A DNA stretch of 64,000 nt from Vibrio injensis. GTDB lineage: Bacteria > Pseudomonadota > Gammaproteobacteria > Enterobacterales > Vibrionaceae. Location of the stretch: contig NZ_BDJF01000011.1 in NCBI RefSeq assembly GCF_001895205.1, positions 62,001 through 126,000 on the forward strand. The letters run 5' to 3'. Position numbers and translations under genes: made by a program. A model generated the notes under the pieces. That model made no database searches. It was not told where the DNA came from and saw only the letters and a list, made by a program, of their open reading frames with translations. Position 1 is the stretch's first letter, and each line of letters begins with the position of its first letter. Of this stretch, positions 46,844-57,174 are shown in pieces.

Positions 46844-48982
46844 TTAATGAAGCGCAAATTGTTGCGATTCTTGTTGAATCATTTGCTGTGTTAAGCCAGG
46901 AATATCTAAAATCAAGGCAATATCCCCATTCCCTAAAATCGTAGAGCCACTGATCCCTTGGATATTCTCAAAAATAGGTCCGAGCGGTTTAATTACGGTC
47001 TGCAACTCTCCTAATAATCGGTCAACCACCAATCCGGCCATTTGTCCACCAGTTTGAACTACAACCACATTTTGCCGACGAGGTGCTTGCTTGTTTAAGT
47101 TGAACTGTTTGCGTAAATCAATCAGTGGTAAAACGCTGCCACGCAAATTAAGGTGGCTGCTGACTTTTATCCCTTGCTTAGTCACTGGATGATGAAGTTC
47201 AACGCATTCTTTAACAGCATCAAGAGGAACGACAAACTCTTCATCGCCGACTTCAATTAAAAATCCATCGATGATCGCCAGAGTCAATGGCAAAATTAGT
47301 CGAACTGTGGTGCCTATCGATAGCTCACTTTCTATCTCGACTCGACCACGTAATTCATTGATGTTTCGACGGACCACATCCATACCAACCCCTCGTCCCG
47401 AGAGATTAGAAACCTCTTGCGCCATAGAAAAACCCGGTTCAAAAATCAATTGATACATCTCATCTCGGCTTAATACCGTATGCTCATCTATCAGACCTTT
47501 TTCGATGGCTTTTAAGCGCAGTTTTTCAGCATCAAGTCCTTTGCCATCATCAGTAATCTCCAAAACAATATTGCCTGAGTCATGATAGGCATTTAAGGTG
47601 ATCAGCCCATCACGACTTTTGCCTTCTTCTCGCCTTTTGTCCGGCATTTCAATACCATGATCCATCGCATTACGGATCAGGTGCATCAGCGGGTCACCGA
47701 TTTTCTCGACCACTGATTTATCAAGCTCGGTATCTCCGCCGTGAATATCAAGCTGGATCTCTTTACCTAACTCTTTGGCAACATCGCGTACGACCCGTTG
47801 AAAACGGATAAACGTATTACCAATCGGTACCATTCTTAACTTTAATGCCGCATCTCTGACTTCTTCTAATAAGCCATTGAGCCGAGAAACCGATTCTTGC
47901 ATTGCGCTATCAGCATGACTGCTGGCTTGTAAAGCGCATCCAGCCCCAGCGGTCACCAATTCACCAATCAAGTTAATTAACGTATCAAGCTTTTCTGCAT
48001 CAACACGTAAGCTTTTTTGTTCCCGATTGACGGCTTCATTCGCCGCTGGTTTTGCCACGGCAACGTCCGATTTAACCGGCTTAGTCTGAGTGATGGATTG
48101 AGCGGGGTCTTCTTGCACTTCAATCGGTGACTCAGCGTCAATCAACGGCTCAGACATGAGATCCAGTTGTAAGCCACAGGCTTGAAAATGCTCAAGGTTG
48201 TGCATACCTTTCTGTTGTAATTCATCAAGTAAGGCTGGAGTACACTGATTGGTAGAAAATAAATACACCTCACCTTCGTCCCGAATAAATTCGAAAACCG
48301 CTAAAACTTCCTCATCTTGAGCATCACTACTGAGCGCTATCTGCCAACTCAAGTAACAATTTTCCGCGTCAAAATCTGCCCACTCTTGAGGTAAGCCACT
48401 GTCATCGAAAATAATCTGTTCGATTTGGCCTAATTTGGCTAAATAAGCAAAAAAGGACAGCGGATCCATCCCATCTTGTAAAGCACTTTGCGGAAACTTT
48501 ACCCATAGAAAACGCTGAGCATCCACCGTAGCCAGTGGGTTATCTTCGATCGGTGCTTCACTGATTTTCACGTCTGGTTGATCGCCAAGAAACGCGTTTA
48601 ATTGTTCAATCAGTGTTTCACTGATTTTCTGGTTATCCGCGTGATGCTGCTGTTCAAATTGTGCTTCATCGAGCAAAGTTAACATATGATCACGACAGCG
48701 AAATAACAGGCTGATCACTTCATCGGTCAAGACCAATTGCTCTGAGCGTAACTGGTCAAGTAGGTTTTCCACTTTATGTGTAAAGTGAACAATCGCATCG
48801 AGATTAAAAATGCCCGCCGAGCCTTTAACCGTATGTGCAGCACGGAAGATAGCATTGAGTCTCTCGTTTAAATCTTGATGATTACCCGCTTCAAGCTCGA
48901 GTAAATCTAGCTCCATACCTTCTAACAATTCACGGCTTTCGGTGTAGTAAGTTTCAAGTGCAGCCAACAGCATCGGATCCAT
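46844..48982 (-). CDS. cheA: Chemotaxis histidine kinase CheA
   Basis: 712 residues: HPt domain with His50 in AAHTVKGSAG, a long middle region that may hold a degenerate P2 domain, dimerisation and ATPase domains (HLIRNAMDHGIE, DDGKGLD, GRGVGMDVV) and the CheW-like regulatory domain. It phosphorylates CheY and CheB. AGGAG precedes the ATG. Confidence 0.95.
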   Translation of the reverse strand: MDPMLLAALETYYTESRELLEGMELDLLELEAGNHQDLNERLNAIFRAAHTVKGSAGIFNLDAIVHFTHKVENLLDQLRSEQLVLTDEVISLLFRCRDHMLTLLDEAQFEQQHHADNQKISETLIEQLNAFLGDQPDVKISEAPIEDNPLATVDAQRFLWVKFPQSALQDGMDPLSFFAYLAKLGQIEQIIFDDSGLPQEWADFDAENCYLSWQIALSSDAQDEEVLAVFEFIRDEGEVYLFSTNQCTPALLDELQQKGMHNLEHFQACGLQLDLMSEPLIDAESPIEVQEDPAQSITQTKPVKSDVAVAKPAANEAVNREQKSLRVDAEKLDTLINLIGELVTAGAGCALQASSHADSAMQESVSRLNGLLEEVRDAALKLRMVPIGNTFIRFQRVVRDVAKELGKEIQLDIHGGDTELDKSVVEKIGDPLMHLIRNAMDHGIEMPDKRREEGKSRDGLITLNAYHDSGNIVLEITDDGKGLDAEKLRLKAIEKGLIDEHTVLSRDEMYQLIFEPGFSMAQEVSNLSGRGVGMDVVRRNINELRGRVEIESELSIGTTVRLILPLTLAIIDGFLIEVGDEEFVVPLDAVKECVELHHPVTKQGIKVSSHLNLRGSVLPLIDLRKQFNLNKQAPRRQNVVVVQTGGQMAGLVVDRLLGELQTVIKPLGPIFENIQGISGSTILGNGDIALILDIPGLTQQMIQQESQQFALH

Positions 48983-49003
48983 GTTTATACTCCTATTCGC
49001 GCA

Positions 49004-49318
49004 TTACGTATTGGGCTGCAATGCCAAATTGTGGTTAAGGGCATTAACCCCTAATTTAGCCATCACTTGGATAAACAAAGGATTTTCTACCAGTAACAAA
49101 CATTGCTGCTGTTGCTCTCGTTTCGCTTTATTGACCATCACCAATAATTGAATCGCGCTGGTATCTAGATCAGTGATGCGTGTAGCATCAATCAATAAAT
49201 CAATCGGCTTCATAACCCATGGCGTCAAAAACTCATACATTTCCTGCGCTTGATAAATCGTTAACTCGCCGGATAACTCAATTTTGACGTGTTGATCGTT
49301 TTCTTCGAGGATCTGCAT
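49004..49318 (-). CDS. STAS domain protein of the chemosensory operon
   Basis: 104 residues of a SpoIIAA-like STAS domain (IELSGELTIYQA; LIDATRITDLDTSAIQLLV). The DTSA motif keeps the Ser at the place phosphorylated in anti-sigma antagonists. It lies between cheY and cheA. In similar clusters such proteins may modulate CheA or a partner switch. Its client is unknown. Confidence 0.9.
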   Translation of the reverse strand: MQILEENDQHVKIELSGELTIYQAQEMYEFLTPWVMKPIDLLIDATRITDLDTSAIQLLVMVNKAKREQQQQCLLLVENPLFIQVMAKLGVNALNHNLALQPNT

Positions 49319-49328
49319 ACCTTATCTC

Positions 49329-49697
49329 CTAGGCTGGCATCAGTTTATTCACCGCTGCCAACATTTGATCAGGCACGAAAGGCTTAACCACCCAAGCCTT
49401 CGCGCCGGCTAAACGGCCTTGATCTTTTTTCGAAGCTTCTGATTCCGTGGTCAACATGATCACGGGCGTGAATTTGGTCGCAGGTTGTTTTTTCAGTTCT
49501 TTTAGTAAGGTCAATCCATCCATGTTGGGCATATTGACATCGCTGATCACCAAGTGGACTTTAACGCCTTGAATTTTTCTTAGCGCATCAGCACCATCAA
49601 TGGCTTCAATCGTTTGGTAACCTGCGCCTTTTAGAGCAAGGCTAACAACTTGGCGAATTGCTGCAGAATCATCAACAACCAAAATCGTTTTACTCAT
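49329..49697 (-). CDS. cheY: Chemotaxis response regulator CheY
   Basis: Single receiver domain of 122 residues (ILVVDDSAAIRQVV; Asp in LVISDVNMPNMDG; Thr in MLTTES; Lys in VVKPF). The ATG at 49697 has AGGAGG upstream; a TTG two codons earlier is in frame but unlikely. Confidence 0.94.
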   Translation of the reverse strand: MSKTILVVDDSAAIRQVVSLALKGAGYQTIEAIDGADALRKIQGVKVHLVISDVNMPNMDGLTLLKELKKQPATKFTPVIMLTTESEASKKDQGRLAGAKAWVVKPFVPDQMLAAVNKLMPA

Positions 49698-49729
49698 CTT
49701 CAAACCTCCTGCTTATGGTTTGCTGTTCG

Positions 49730-50908
49730 TTAAAAAAAGGTAATGTCAGATTGCACTTCCGGTTTACTACCATGAGTAGATTTTTTACCCGTATGAACTT
49801 GATGCTGCTCAATCATGGTGTAACTACTCTTCATTTTATCGAGCCATTTTTGCGGCGATAATTGTCCGACAATCGGATGATTTCTATCTTGTTGCACTAA
49901 GGTAATAGCATCGCCTAACTCGGTTAAATTACGAGTAATTTGCTCTAAAATTTGGCTCACCCTGTCTTGGAATTGAAGGCGGATGATCACGTGTGTCACC
50001 GTCTCTTTAACTTGTTGGGCATCTTCAGTGAGCCCTTGAGCTTGTTCATCTAACGTTTGTACTATGTGTTGAAAATGGTTGATAACTTCATCAATACATT
50101 GCTCGGTATTGTTCATTTGCTCGGTTTCATCTTTGTTGACCTGTTCAACCATTTCACAGGCTTTCTCGATGGCAGCATTAACGCTATTCACTTGCTCTGT
50201 CATCTTGCTGGCGGTTTCTCTTGATTGTTGAGATAAACCACGCACTTCATCGGCAACCACGGCAAAACCTCTTCCGGCTTCCCCAGCTCGCGCGGACTCA
50301 ATCGCGGCATTGAGGGCTAATAAATTGGTTTTATCTGCGATACCAACCACTTCTCCAGCCATTTTTTTCAGTGATGTGGTGTATTTCATTAATTCACGCA
50401 TCTCACTCAATACTTGCTGTCTTAGTGTTTGCCCAGCTCGTAATGCATCCACCGCGTTGTTGAGCATGCTACGACATTGATGAATTTCTTCGGTTACCGA
50501 TTGCTCTTTACCGTGACTGTTCACCCCAGTGAGAGATAAGGTATGACTGAGCCGTTCCACCAGTTGAGAAAACTGCTGGCTCAACTCTGAAACTGAATCG
50601 GTTAAATGTTGATTAGCGGAATCAATATGGCGAGCCCATACAGGCAATGATTCGAGAAACAAAGGTTCTAATGAATGATAAGACTCTAATTGAGACTCCT
50701 GTGAGGCCGAGAGATGCTCAATTTGTTTTTTTTGCTGTTTGACGGTCTGAATGTACGATTCATAATTCCAAGCGACGTAACTCAGACTAGCCATTGAGGC
50801 TAATACCAACAACGCGCTGATGTACAGAGGTAAACTCGAATAGATCACAACCATGCCCGATAACACTAGGGCAGGCATGAATAGAGGAACAAGCCTGAGC
50901 GCTAACAT
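49730..50908 (-). CDS. Methyl-accepting chemotaxis-like signalling protein without large sensor
   Basis: About 392 residues: two closely spaced N-terminal membrane helices (about 5-45), a coiled coil and a signalling domain with the tip [37 protein letters not shown]. It has no periplasmic domain of note and no HAMP, so it may sense in the membrane or cytoplasm. The start is uncertain; ATG 50908 is preferred because an upstream TTG lacks a ribosome site. First gene of the chemosensory operon. Confidence 0.85.
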   Translation of the reverse strand: MLALRLVPLFMPALVLSGMVVIYSSLPLYISALLVLASMASLSYVAWNYESYIQTVKQQKKQIEHLSASQESQLESYHSLEPLFLESLPVWARHIDSANQHLTDSVSELSQQFSQLVERLSHTLSLTGVNSHGKEQSVTEEIHQCRSMLNNAVDALRAGQTLRQQVLSEMRELMKYTTSLKKMAGEVVGIADKTNLLALNAAIESARAGEAGRGFAVVADEVRGLSQQSRETASKMTEQVNSVNAAIEKACEMVEQVNKDETEQMNNTEQCIDEVINHFQHIVQTLDEQAQGLTEDAQQVKETVTHVIIRLQFQDRVSQILEQITRNLTELGDAITLVQQDRNHPIVGQLSPQKWLDKMKSSYTMIEQHQVHTGKKSTHGSKPEVQSDITFF

Positions 50909-51060
50909 ATGTGCAGTTATCCTATGCCGAACTAACGTAAAATTATGATTATTATTAGATGACTTATTCGTTAGCGCTAATCCATTAACACTAAAAAGCA
51001 CTTGGGCGCATAACAAAATTAAGCTCAATTAAAAAGTAGCAGTCAGATATCAACTACGCA

Positions 51061-51086
51061 AATAATGGAATCGAATAATGGAATCG
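51061..51086. repeat. 13-base tandem repeat, two copies
   Basis: AATAATGGAATCG occurs twice in a row in the intergenic region before the chemosensory operon. Probably a small slippage duplication. Confidence 0.6.
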
Positions 51087-51206
51087 ATTTAACAGTATCA
51101 ACTCCGATGAGTAGATAATGTTATCCACTACGACTGAAATATGGTTGGTAAAGCTCGTAAGATAGGCGTCCGTGTTCTGAAAATAAGATTAAGGCTTAAT
51201 CAGTCA

Positions 51207-51977
51207 TCAACGAGGGAAAAAATGAGCCAATGGGGTAAACAGAAAACGTTTAAGCTTAATTTTAACGACTCGCCAATGAGTGGCAGGCGTTGTCGGTGTC
51301 GTGTCCATTAAATGTTGATAGGCATGCTCATTAAGTATGGCTTCACCACCATGAGCCAGTAATAAACGTTGCGGATTGAGTTCATATACCCGTGCAACCG
51401 AACGACGATACTGTTTAGGATAAAAAATAGGAAAGGGAGAAATCAGCTGTTTTTTCACTTCGACGATCAAATCGGCGACGTACAAAATACTTTGCTGTGG
51501 ATGAAAGAGAGAAATATCTCTATCGGTGTGTCCTGTCGTTTCTAATACTTGCCATTCAGAAAAACCGGGGATCGCTTCACCATCGGCCAATTGGTGATCC
51601 GCAGATAATTTACGCGGAAACCATAAACGACGCCTTGGTTTACCCAAGCGCTTTGCCATCCAATGCGCCAAAGCTAAATCAGCCCAAAACATCACAATCC
51701 CTAGCCCACCTTGATACCAATGACCCATTTGCGCACCAGAGACTATCTTACAGCCGGTTTGACGCCGCAATAGATGTGCACCACCAGCATGATCAGGATG
51801 CATATGAGTGACCACCACCACTTTAAGATCGGTAACGGAGCGGTGCAGTTGATCAACGATATAACTCAGTATCAAAGGCACATCGGCGCGACATCCTCCG
51901 TCCAATAGCATCAGCTTATCGGGATAATCAACCAAATATAAATTTTGGATATGGCCGCGAAGGGTATGAATTCTCAC
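51207..51977 (-). CDS. MBL-fold metallo-hydrolase
   Basis: 256 residues with the metallo-beta-lactamase motif THMHPDHAGG (His58, His60, Asp62, His63), LETTGHTDRDISLF, VADLIV and LLAHGGEAI. It should bind two metal ions and hydrolyse a thioester, lactone or phosphodiester, but the substrate cannot be told. No signal peptide is seen. Confidence 0.86.
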   Translation of the reverse strand: MRIHTLRGHIQNLYLVDYPDKLMLLDGGCRADVPLILSYIVDQLHRSVTDLKVVVVTHMHPDHAGGAHLLRRQTGCKIVSGAQMGHWYQGGLGIVMFWADLALAHWMAKRLGKPRRRLWFPRKLSADHQLADGEAIPGFSEWQVLETTGHTDRDISLFHPQQSILYVADLIVEVKKQLISPFPIFYPKQYRRSVARVYELNPQRLLLAHGGEAILNEHAYQHLMDTTPTTPATHWRVVKIKLKRFLFTPLAHFFPR

Positions 51978-52206
51978 AAAGTTTCTAACTGGTCGGTCCT
52001 GAAGAAAATAGAACTAACCATACCACCACAAGAAACAATAAAGAAACAAAAAACCAACAAAAATGTTAACTCTGGCGCATTACAAAAAACAAACCATCAC
52101 AAAATCAAAGTGAAATGAACATTACATTAAATTGAAATATTTGACCGCCACCCTATCCAGCGAACGACTATTTTCACTCCAATTGAATATTAATAAGGGA
52201 AATACA

Positions 52207-53499
52207 ATGCATAAGCTATGGCTAGCAGGTCTGATGGCAACCACTTTTTCTGGGTACACTCTAGCGGCAACCGAAATCACTTGGTGGCATGCGATGGGAG
52301 GACAACTAGGAGAATCGGTCAACCAACTCGCGGCAGATTTTAATGCTGCACAAAAGGACTATACCATCACCCCTATCTACAAAGGGGACTATACCGAAAC
52401 GTTAACCGCAGGCATTGCTGCATTTCGTGCAGGTCAATCACCGCATATTCTCCAAGTGTTTGATGCCGGAGCTGCAACCATAATGAATGTCCCTGGTGTG
52501 GCAAAACCAGTGCAAGATATTCTTATCAATGCCGGTTATTCATTTAATGCTCAAGATTATCTATCTGGCGTGCGTAACTTTTATGCAGATAACCAAGGAA
52601 AGATGGTCGGTATGCCCTTCAACAGTTCCACTCCCGTTCTTTATTACAACAAAGATATTTTAAATAAAGTTGGAGCAACGGCACCACAAACGTATGAACA
52701 ACTTGAAGTCTTAGCCGAAAAACTAAAAGCAAAAGGTTACGTTACTTTTTCACAATCGCATACGCCATGGATTATGTTTGAAAACTTCAAATCTCGTCAT
52801 AACTTACCGCTCTCTGATCAGCACAATGGTTATGCCTCTCTTTCATCACAACTGATGTTTAATTCGCAAGATATGCTGATGCATTTCAATAAGCTTAAAG
52901 AATGGTCAGATAAGGGCTACTTCAAATATTACGGAAGTAACTGGGATGCCAACCAAACGCCTTTTGAACGCCAAGAAGTGGCGATGTGGATGGGCTCATC
53001 GGGATCCTTCGGTGGACTGCGCGATAGAGTCCCGTTTGAGTTAGGTACTACCTACTTACCACATTGGGAAAAATTAAACGCTCAGGGCACTCATACCTTT
53101 ATTGGCGGCGCAGCTCTGTTTGCTTTAAGTGGTCATACTAAAGAAGAAGAAAATGCCGTCGCAGCTTTCTTTACTTATCTTACTCAGCCTGAAGTACAGA
53201 TGAATTGGCACACATCGACCGGCTATGTACCAGTAACGAATGCCGCTTATAACCTAACCAAAGCCTCTGGATATTATCAAACCTATCCCGATGCTGAAGT
53301 AGGCGTAAAACAGTTAAGTCTACCTTCCGGCGAATGGACACAAGGTTATCGCTTAGGTTTCTACCCACAAATACGTGAAGTCATGCACCGCGAGTTCGAC
53401 AATATTTTTGCTGGACGCTCGTCGGTGGAAAATAGCCTCAAACGAGTCGAAGACGAAAGTAAAAATCTCCTGCAACGTTTTGCTCGTACTGTGCAGTAA
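52207..53499 (+). CDS. ugpB: sn-glycerol-3-phosphate-type ABC transporter, binding protein UgpB
   Basis: 430 residues. A signal peptide (MHKLWLAGLM, ending near TLAA) precedes TEITWWHAMGGQLGE and AFRAGQSPHILQVFDAG, which match UgpB. Late segments WHTSTGYVPV and the AGRSSVE region also fit. ATG 52207 has AAGGGA upstream; an earlier frame start does not. The gene order ugpB-A-E-C is as in E. coli. I see no convincing Pho box before it. Confidence 0.92.
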   Translation: MHKLWLAGLMATTFSGYTLAATEITWWHAMGGQLGESVNQLAADFNAAQKDYTITPIYKGDYTETLTAGIAAFRAGQSPHILQVFDAGAATIMNVPGVAKPVQDILINAGYSFNAQDYLSGVRNFYADNQGKMVGMPFNSSTPVLYYNKDILNKVGATAPQTYEQLEVLAEKLKAKGYVTFSQSHTPWIMFENFKSRHNLPLSDQHNGYASLSSQLMFNSQDMLMHFNKLKEWSDKGYFKYYGSNWDANQTPFERQEVAMWMGSSGSFGGLRDRVPFELGTTYLPHWEKLNAQGTHTFIGGAALFALSGHTKEEENAVAAFFTYLTQPEVQMNWHTSTGYVPVTNAAYNLTKASGYYQTYPDAEVGVKQLSLPSGEWTQGYRLGFYPQIREVMHREFDNIFAGRSSVENSLKRVEDESKNLLQRFARTVQ

Positions 53500-53617
53500 C
53501 GTTTGTCATTACAACAGGCTTAAGACTAACGGCTTCGTTGTTTGAGTCTCGCTCATTGAATGGTATGGCGAAGATAGCCGTACCATTCAGTACCATTTTT
53601 TATGATTGGAAATAACC

Positions 53618-54499
53618 GTGGAACGTCGACAACAATTTTCTCATACCCCTTTGCCCTATTTACTGTTAGCGCCACAAATGGTGATTATCGCTATTTTCTT
53701 TCTCTATCCGGCCGCAAAAGCGATCTATCTTTCCTTTATGCTGGAAGATCCATGGGGGATGTCCTCTACTTTTATTGGCTTGGAAAACTATCAGATGCTG
53801 TTTCAATCTCATGAATATTTGAAATCACTCAGCTTCACTTTACTGTTTTCTATCATCGTCTCTTTTTTATCACTCGCTCTTGCTCTGCTACTGGCCGTCA
53901 AAGCAGACAACATCATTCACGGGCAAGGAACGTACAAGGTTACTCTAACTTGGGTTTATGCTGTGGCTCCCGCGGTGGCGGGCATTATTGGTGGTTTTCT
54001 GTTTAATCCTCACATTGGCCTATTAACGGACCTGTTTGCGATTGCTGGATGGCAATTTAGTCTGCAAACCAATCCATTCGATGCAACCTTCGCATTAATT
54101 CTGGTCTCCGTATGGAAACAAGTCGCGGTCAATTTCATCTATTTTCTCGCCGGATTACAGTCCATTTCTTATGCCGTCAAAGAGGCCTCAACGCTCGATT
54201 GCGTCAGTGATGCCAAACGTTTTTGGACCATTACTTTTCCTTTGCTTGCCCCGACTGGATTCTTTCTCTTAGTGATTAACCTCACCTATGCCTTTTTCGA
54301 TACGTTTGGCGTGATCGATACCATGACCAACGGCGGACCTGGCGGCTCAACAACGTCTTTGGTTTATAAGGTTTATCGTGATGGATTTGTTGGCGCTGAT
54401 TTAGGCGGCAGTTCAGCACAATCTGTGATCTTATTACTACTCGTTCTGGGGCTAACGTTTATCCAGTTCCGTGTCGTTGAAAAACGTGTTCATTATTAA
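53618..54499 (+). CDS. ugpA: Glycerol-3-phosphate ABC transporter permease UgpA
   Basis: 293 residues, six helices. PYLLLAPQM near the start, the EAA loop (VKEASTLDCVSDAKRFWTI) and DTMTNGGPGGST are typical. The start is GTG 53618 after GGAA. Confidence 0.92.
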   Translation: MERRQQFSHTPLPYLLLAPQMVIIAIFFLYPAAKAIYLSFMLEDPWGMSSTFIGLENYQMLFQSHEYLKSLSFTLLFSIIVSFLSLALALLLAVKADNIIHGQGTYKVTLTWVYAVAPAVAGIIGGFLFNPHIGLLTDLFAIAGWQFSLQTNPFDATFALILVSVWKQVAVNFIYFLAGLQSISYAVKEASTLDCVSDAKRFWTITFPLLAPTGFFLLVINLTYAFFDTFGVIDTMTNGGPGGSTTSLVYKVYRDGFVGADLGGSSAQSVILLLLVLGLTFIQFRVVEKRVHY

Positions 54500-54522
54500 G
54501 GTGTTATATCTAAGGAAGCAAA

Positions 54523-55365
54523 ATGAAAAGTAATAACCTATTCGATCACTTAATTTTGATCACCGGAGCCTTATTTATGCTGGTGCCAATCTGGTTGATT
54601 TTTGCCAGCTCGACTCATCATCCCAACACCATCATCAGCGACGGCTTACAGTGGGGAATGGGCGATCAATTTTTAGCCATTTATGAAGAAGCGTGGCACA
54701 AAAGCCATGGATTTTCGGGCAATGTTACCGCGCAATCGATGATCACCAATTCGATGATCATGGGACTGGGCTTTGCGTTTGGAAAAATTTTGGTTTCGAT
54801 GATTGCGGCTTACGCTTTGGTCTATTTCCGGCTGCCTTATGCCAGCTTCTGGTTTTGGCTTATTTTTGTCACGCTTTTATTGCCGTTAGAAGTACGAATC
54901 ATCCCCTCTTATGAAGTGGTATCAAGCCTAGGAATGCTCAATAGTTATACAGGACTTATCTTACCTTTGATTGCCTCAGCCACTGCAACCTTTTTCTTTC
55001 GTCAGTTTTTTAAAACGATTCCAGATGAATTGATGGAAGCAGCACAGCTCGATAATGCCGGACCGATTCGTTTCTTTATCGATGTATTACTGCCGCTGTC
55101 GAAAACCATGATCGCCGCCATTTTCATCATTATGTTCGTGGTGGGTTGGAATCAGTATTTGTGGCCAATCATGATGACCACCGATGAGCAATACAACACC
55201 ATCGTGATGGGCATTAAACAAATTCTCAATAATATCAATGAAACTCGTTTACCACGTTATGACTACGCCTTTGCCATGGTGATTTTAGCCATGCTGCCAC
55301 CGGTATTCGTTGTTGTCATCTTCCAACGTTGGTTTGTTAAAGGATTAGTCGAAAGTGAAAAATAA
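54523..55365 (+). CDS. ugpE: Glycerol-3-phosphate ABC transporter permease UgpE
   Basis: 280 residues, six helices. The docking loop reads LMEAAQLDNAGPIRFFIDVLLPL, and WNQYLWPIMMT fits UgpE. GGAAG precedes the ATG. Confidence 0.92.
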   Translation: MKSNNLFDHLILITGALFMLVPIWLIFASSTHHPNTIISDGLQWGMGDQFLAIYEEAWHKSHGFSGNVTAQSMITNSMIMGLGFAFGKILVSMIAAYALVYFRLPYASFWFWLIFVTLLLPLEVRIIPSYEVVSSLGMLNSYTGLILPLIASATATFFFRQFFKTIPDELMEAAQLDNAGPIRFFIDVLLPLSKTMIAAIFIIMFVVGWNQYLWPIMMTTDEQYNTIVMGIKQILNNINETRLPRYDYAFAMVILAMLPPVFVVVIFQRWFVKGLVESEK

Positions 55366-56509
55366 CGCCATGCATTTAGTTACCCCTACTTCGCCACAAA
55401 AACTGGACAATGTTATGTTGGATATCAGGCAGTTAGTTAAAACCTATGACAATGGTCATCAGGCCGTTAAGGGCGTAGATCTGGCGATTAATAAAGGGGA
55501 GTTTATCGTTTTAGTCGGTCCCTCTGGTTGTGGAAAATCATCCATTCTACGCTCGATTGCGGGGCTTGAGCCCATCAACAGTGGAGAGATCCATCTAGCC
55601 GGTCGTCGAGTTGATAACGAAAAACCTGCGCTACGTGATATTGCGATGGTATTTCAAAATTACGCTCTTTATCCTCATATGAGCGTTTACGATAACTTGG
55701 CGTATGGCTTAAAAAATCGTGGTGTGGATAAAAAATCCATCGCTGAAAAAATTAATCACGTCGCCAAAACCCTAAAAATTGAAGATTATTTGGATCGAAA
55801 ACCCGCCAAGTTGTCTGGTGGTCAACGTCAACGTGTAGCGATGGGACGAGCGATTGTTCGCGATCCGCAGCTGTTTTTGTTTGATGAGCCATTATCCAAT
55901 CTCGATGCGGCATTACGCGCGCATATGCGGTTGGAGATAAAAAAACTGCAACGCAAACTCGGCGTGACCAGTGTTTATGTCACCCATGATCAAGTAGAAG
56001 CCATGACACTGGCTGATAGGATTGTGGTGTTAAATCAAGGAAAAATTGAGCAAGTGGGTAGCCCAAAAGAAGTTTACCATCAACCCGCCAGCACCTTTGT
56101 GGCCAGCTTTATTGGTAGCCCTGCAATGAACTTTATCCCGGCATCATTAGATAGAGGCGATTTACACGTTGCGCAGCAAAAGGTTTTCTTGCCTCAATAT
56201 CAACAGCTTAGCGCGCCATCGTTAACTCTCGGTATCAGACCTGAGCACGCTGGACTGTCAAGTAATGAAAACACCCTCAATCTACGCTTACAAATCAGCG
56301 TGGTAGAACCGCTAGGACCCAATCAGCTAGTACATGGTAAAATCGCTGGTTTAGATAACCCCAGCGATTTTATTGCGGTAACACCTGAAATGAGTGTAGA
56401 TATTGATCAAACGCTTAACCTATCAGCCAATGTAGATAACTTACATCTGTTTGACGAACAAGGTCGGCGTTTATGCCCGACCTCATTAGCCCAGCGAGCT
56501 ATCGCTTAA
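55355..56509 (+). CDS. ugpC: Glycerol-3-phosphate ABC transporter ATPase UgpC
   Basis: 384 residues in MalK-like layout: Walker A GPSGCGKSS, Q-loop FQNYALYPHMSV, signature LSGGQRQRVAMGRA, Walker B FLFDEPLSNLD, switch YVTHDQVEAMTLA, then a regulatory OB domain. The GTG at 55355 overlaps ugpE by 11 bases; ATG 55370 or 55415 are alternatives, the latter giving a start closer to E. coli UgpC. Confidence 0.92.
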   Translation: MKNNAMHLVTPTSPQKLDNVMLDIRQLVKTYDNGHQAVKGVDLAINKGEFIVLVGPSGCGKSSILRSIAGLEPINSGEIHLAGRRVDNEKPALRDIAMVFQNYALYPHMSVYDNLAYGLKNRGVDKKSIAEKINHVAKTLKIEDYLDRKPAKLSGGQRQRVAMGRAIVRDPQLFLFDEPLSNLDAALRAHMRLEIKKLQRKLGVTSVYVTHDQVEAMTLADRIVVLNQGKIEQVGSPKEVYHQPASTFVASFIGSPAMNFIPASLDRGDLHVAQQKVFLPQYQQLSAPSLTLGIRPEHAGLSSNENTLNLRLQISVVEPLGPNQLVHGKIAGLDNPSDFIAVTPEMSVDIDQTLNLSANVDNLHLFDEQGRRLCPTSLAQRAIA

Positions 56510-56529
56510 TCATCCTAAGTTAAACTCTT

Positions 56530-56562
56530 CACTCAGCGGCAGTTTTCCGGTGCGGCTGAGTG
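56530..56562. terminator. Hairpin between ugpC and maiA
   Basis: CACTCAGC pairs with GCTGAGTG between the converging genes, partly inside the maiA stop region. No T-run follows on either strand, so its role is uncertain. Confidence 0.4.
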
Positions 56563-57171
56563 AAAATCGGCTCGCTCACGCAGCGTATTGGTAATACGCA
56601 TGATATTTGGATAAAGGCTAATATCAACGGCAAAGCGCTCTGCATTATACACTTGAGGAATCAGGCAGATATCCGCCAAAGAAAGTGCATCGCCGATACA
56701 ATATTGCCCTGCACTTATAGTCAGCTTTTCTTCAATGGCGCGAAAACCTACCGCTATCCAATGTTGATACCACTGCGTTTTTTGGGGCTCATCCACAGCA
56801 AGGTTTTGTGATAAATATTGTAAAACCCTTAAGTTATTTAATGGATGAATATCCATTGCGATATCATGAGCTAACGCCAACACGCGATATTTTGCCTCAC
56901 CTGAGACAGGAATAAGCCGCGCCTGCGGGTAGTGGTCATCAAGATATTCAATAATCGCCAGTGATTGGCTGAGAACGAAATCACCATCAACTAACACTGG
57001 CACTAATTCACTTGCATTAAGCTGATGGAATATCTCGCTGTGCTGCTCACCACCTTGAGCGATGAGATCAACTGGAAACTGTTGATAACTCAGTTGCTTA
57101 ATTGCTAAGGCAAGGCGCACTCGATAAGTGGCGGAGGAACGCCAATAGCCATATAACTTTAGCTTACTCAT
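56533..57171 (-). CDS. maiA: Maleylacetoacetate isomerase (zeta-class GST)
   Basis: 212 residues of glutathione-transferase fold. The N-terminal active-site region reads RSSATYRVRLAL (Ser kept, the Cys of eukaryotic enzymes absent, as in many bacteria), and LVPVLVDGDFVLSQSLAIIEYLD binds glutathione. It converts maleylacetoacetate to fumarylacetoacetate. Last gene of the homogentisate operon. Confidence 0.93.
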   Translation of the reverse strand: MSKLKLYGYWRSSATYRVRLALAIKQLSYQQFPVDLIAQGGEQHSEIFHQLNASELVPVLVDGDFVLSQSLAIIEYLDDHYPQARLIPVSGEAKYRVLALAHDIAMDIHPLNNLRVLQYLSQNLAVDEPQKTQWYQHWIAVGFRAIEEKLTISAGQYCIGDALSLADICLIPQVYNAERFAVDISLYPNIMRITNTLRERADFHSAAPENCR

Positions 57172-57174
57172 CCA

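Noticed and set aside
51978..52206. Pho box before ugpB
   Set aside because: I found no pair of TGTCA-like direct repeats with 11-base period; phosphate control cannot be supported from this sequence.
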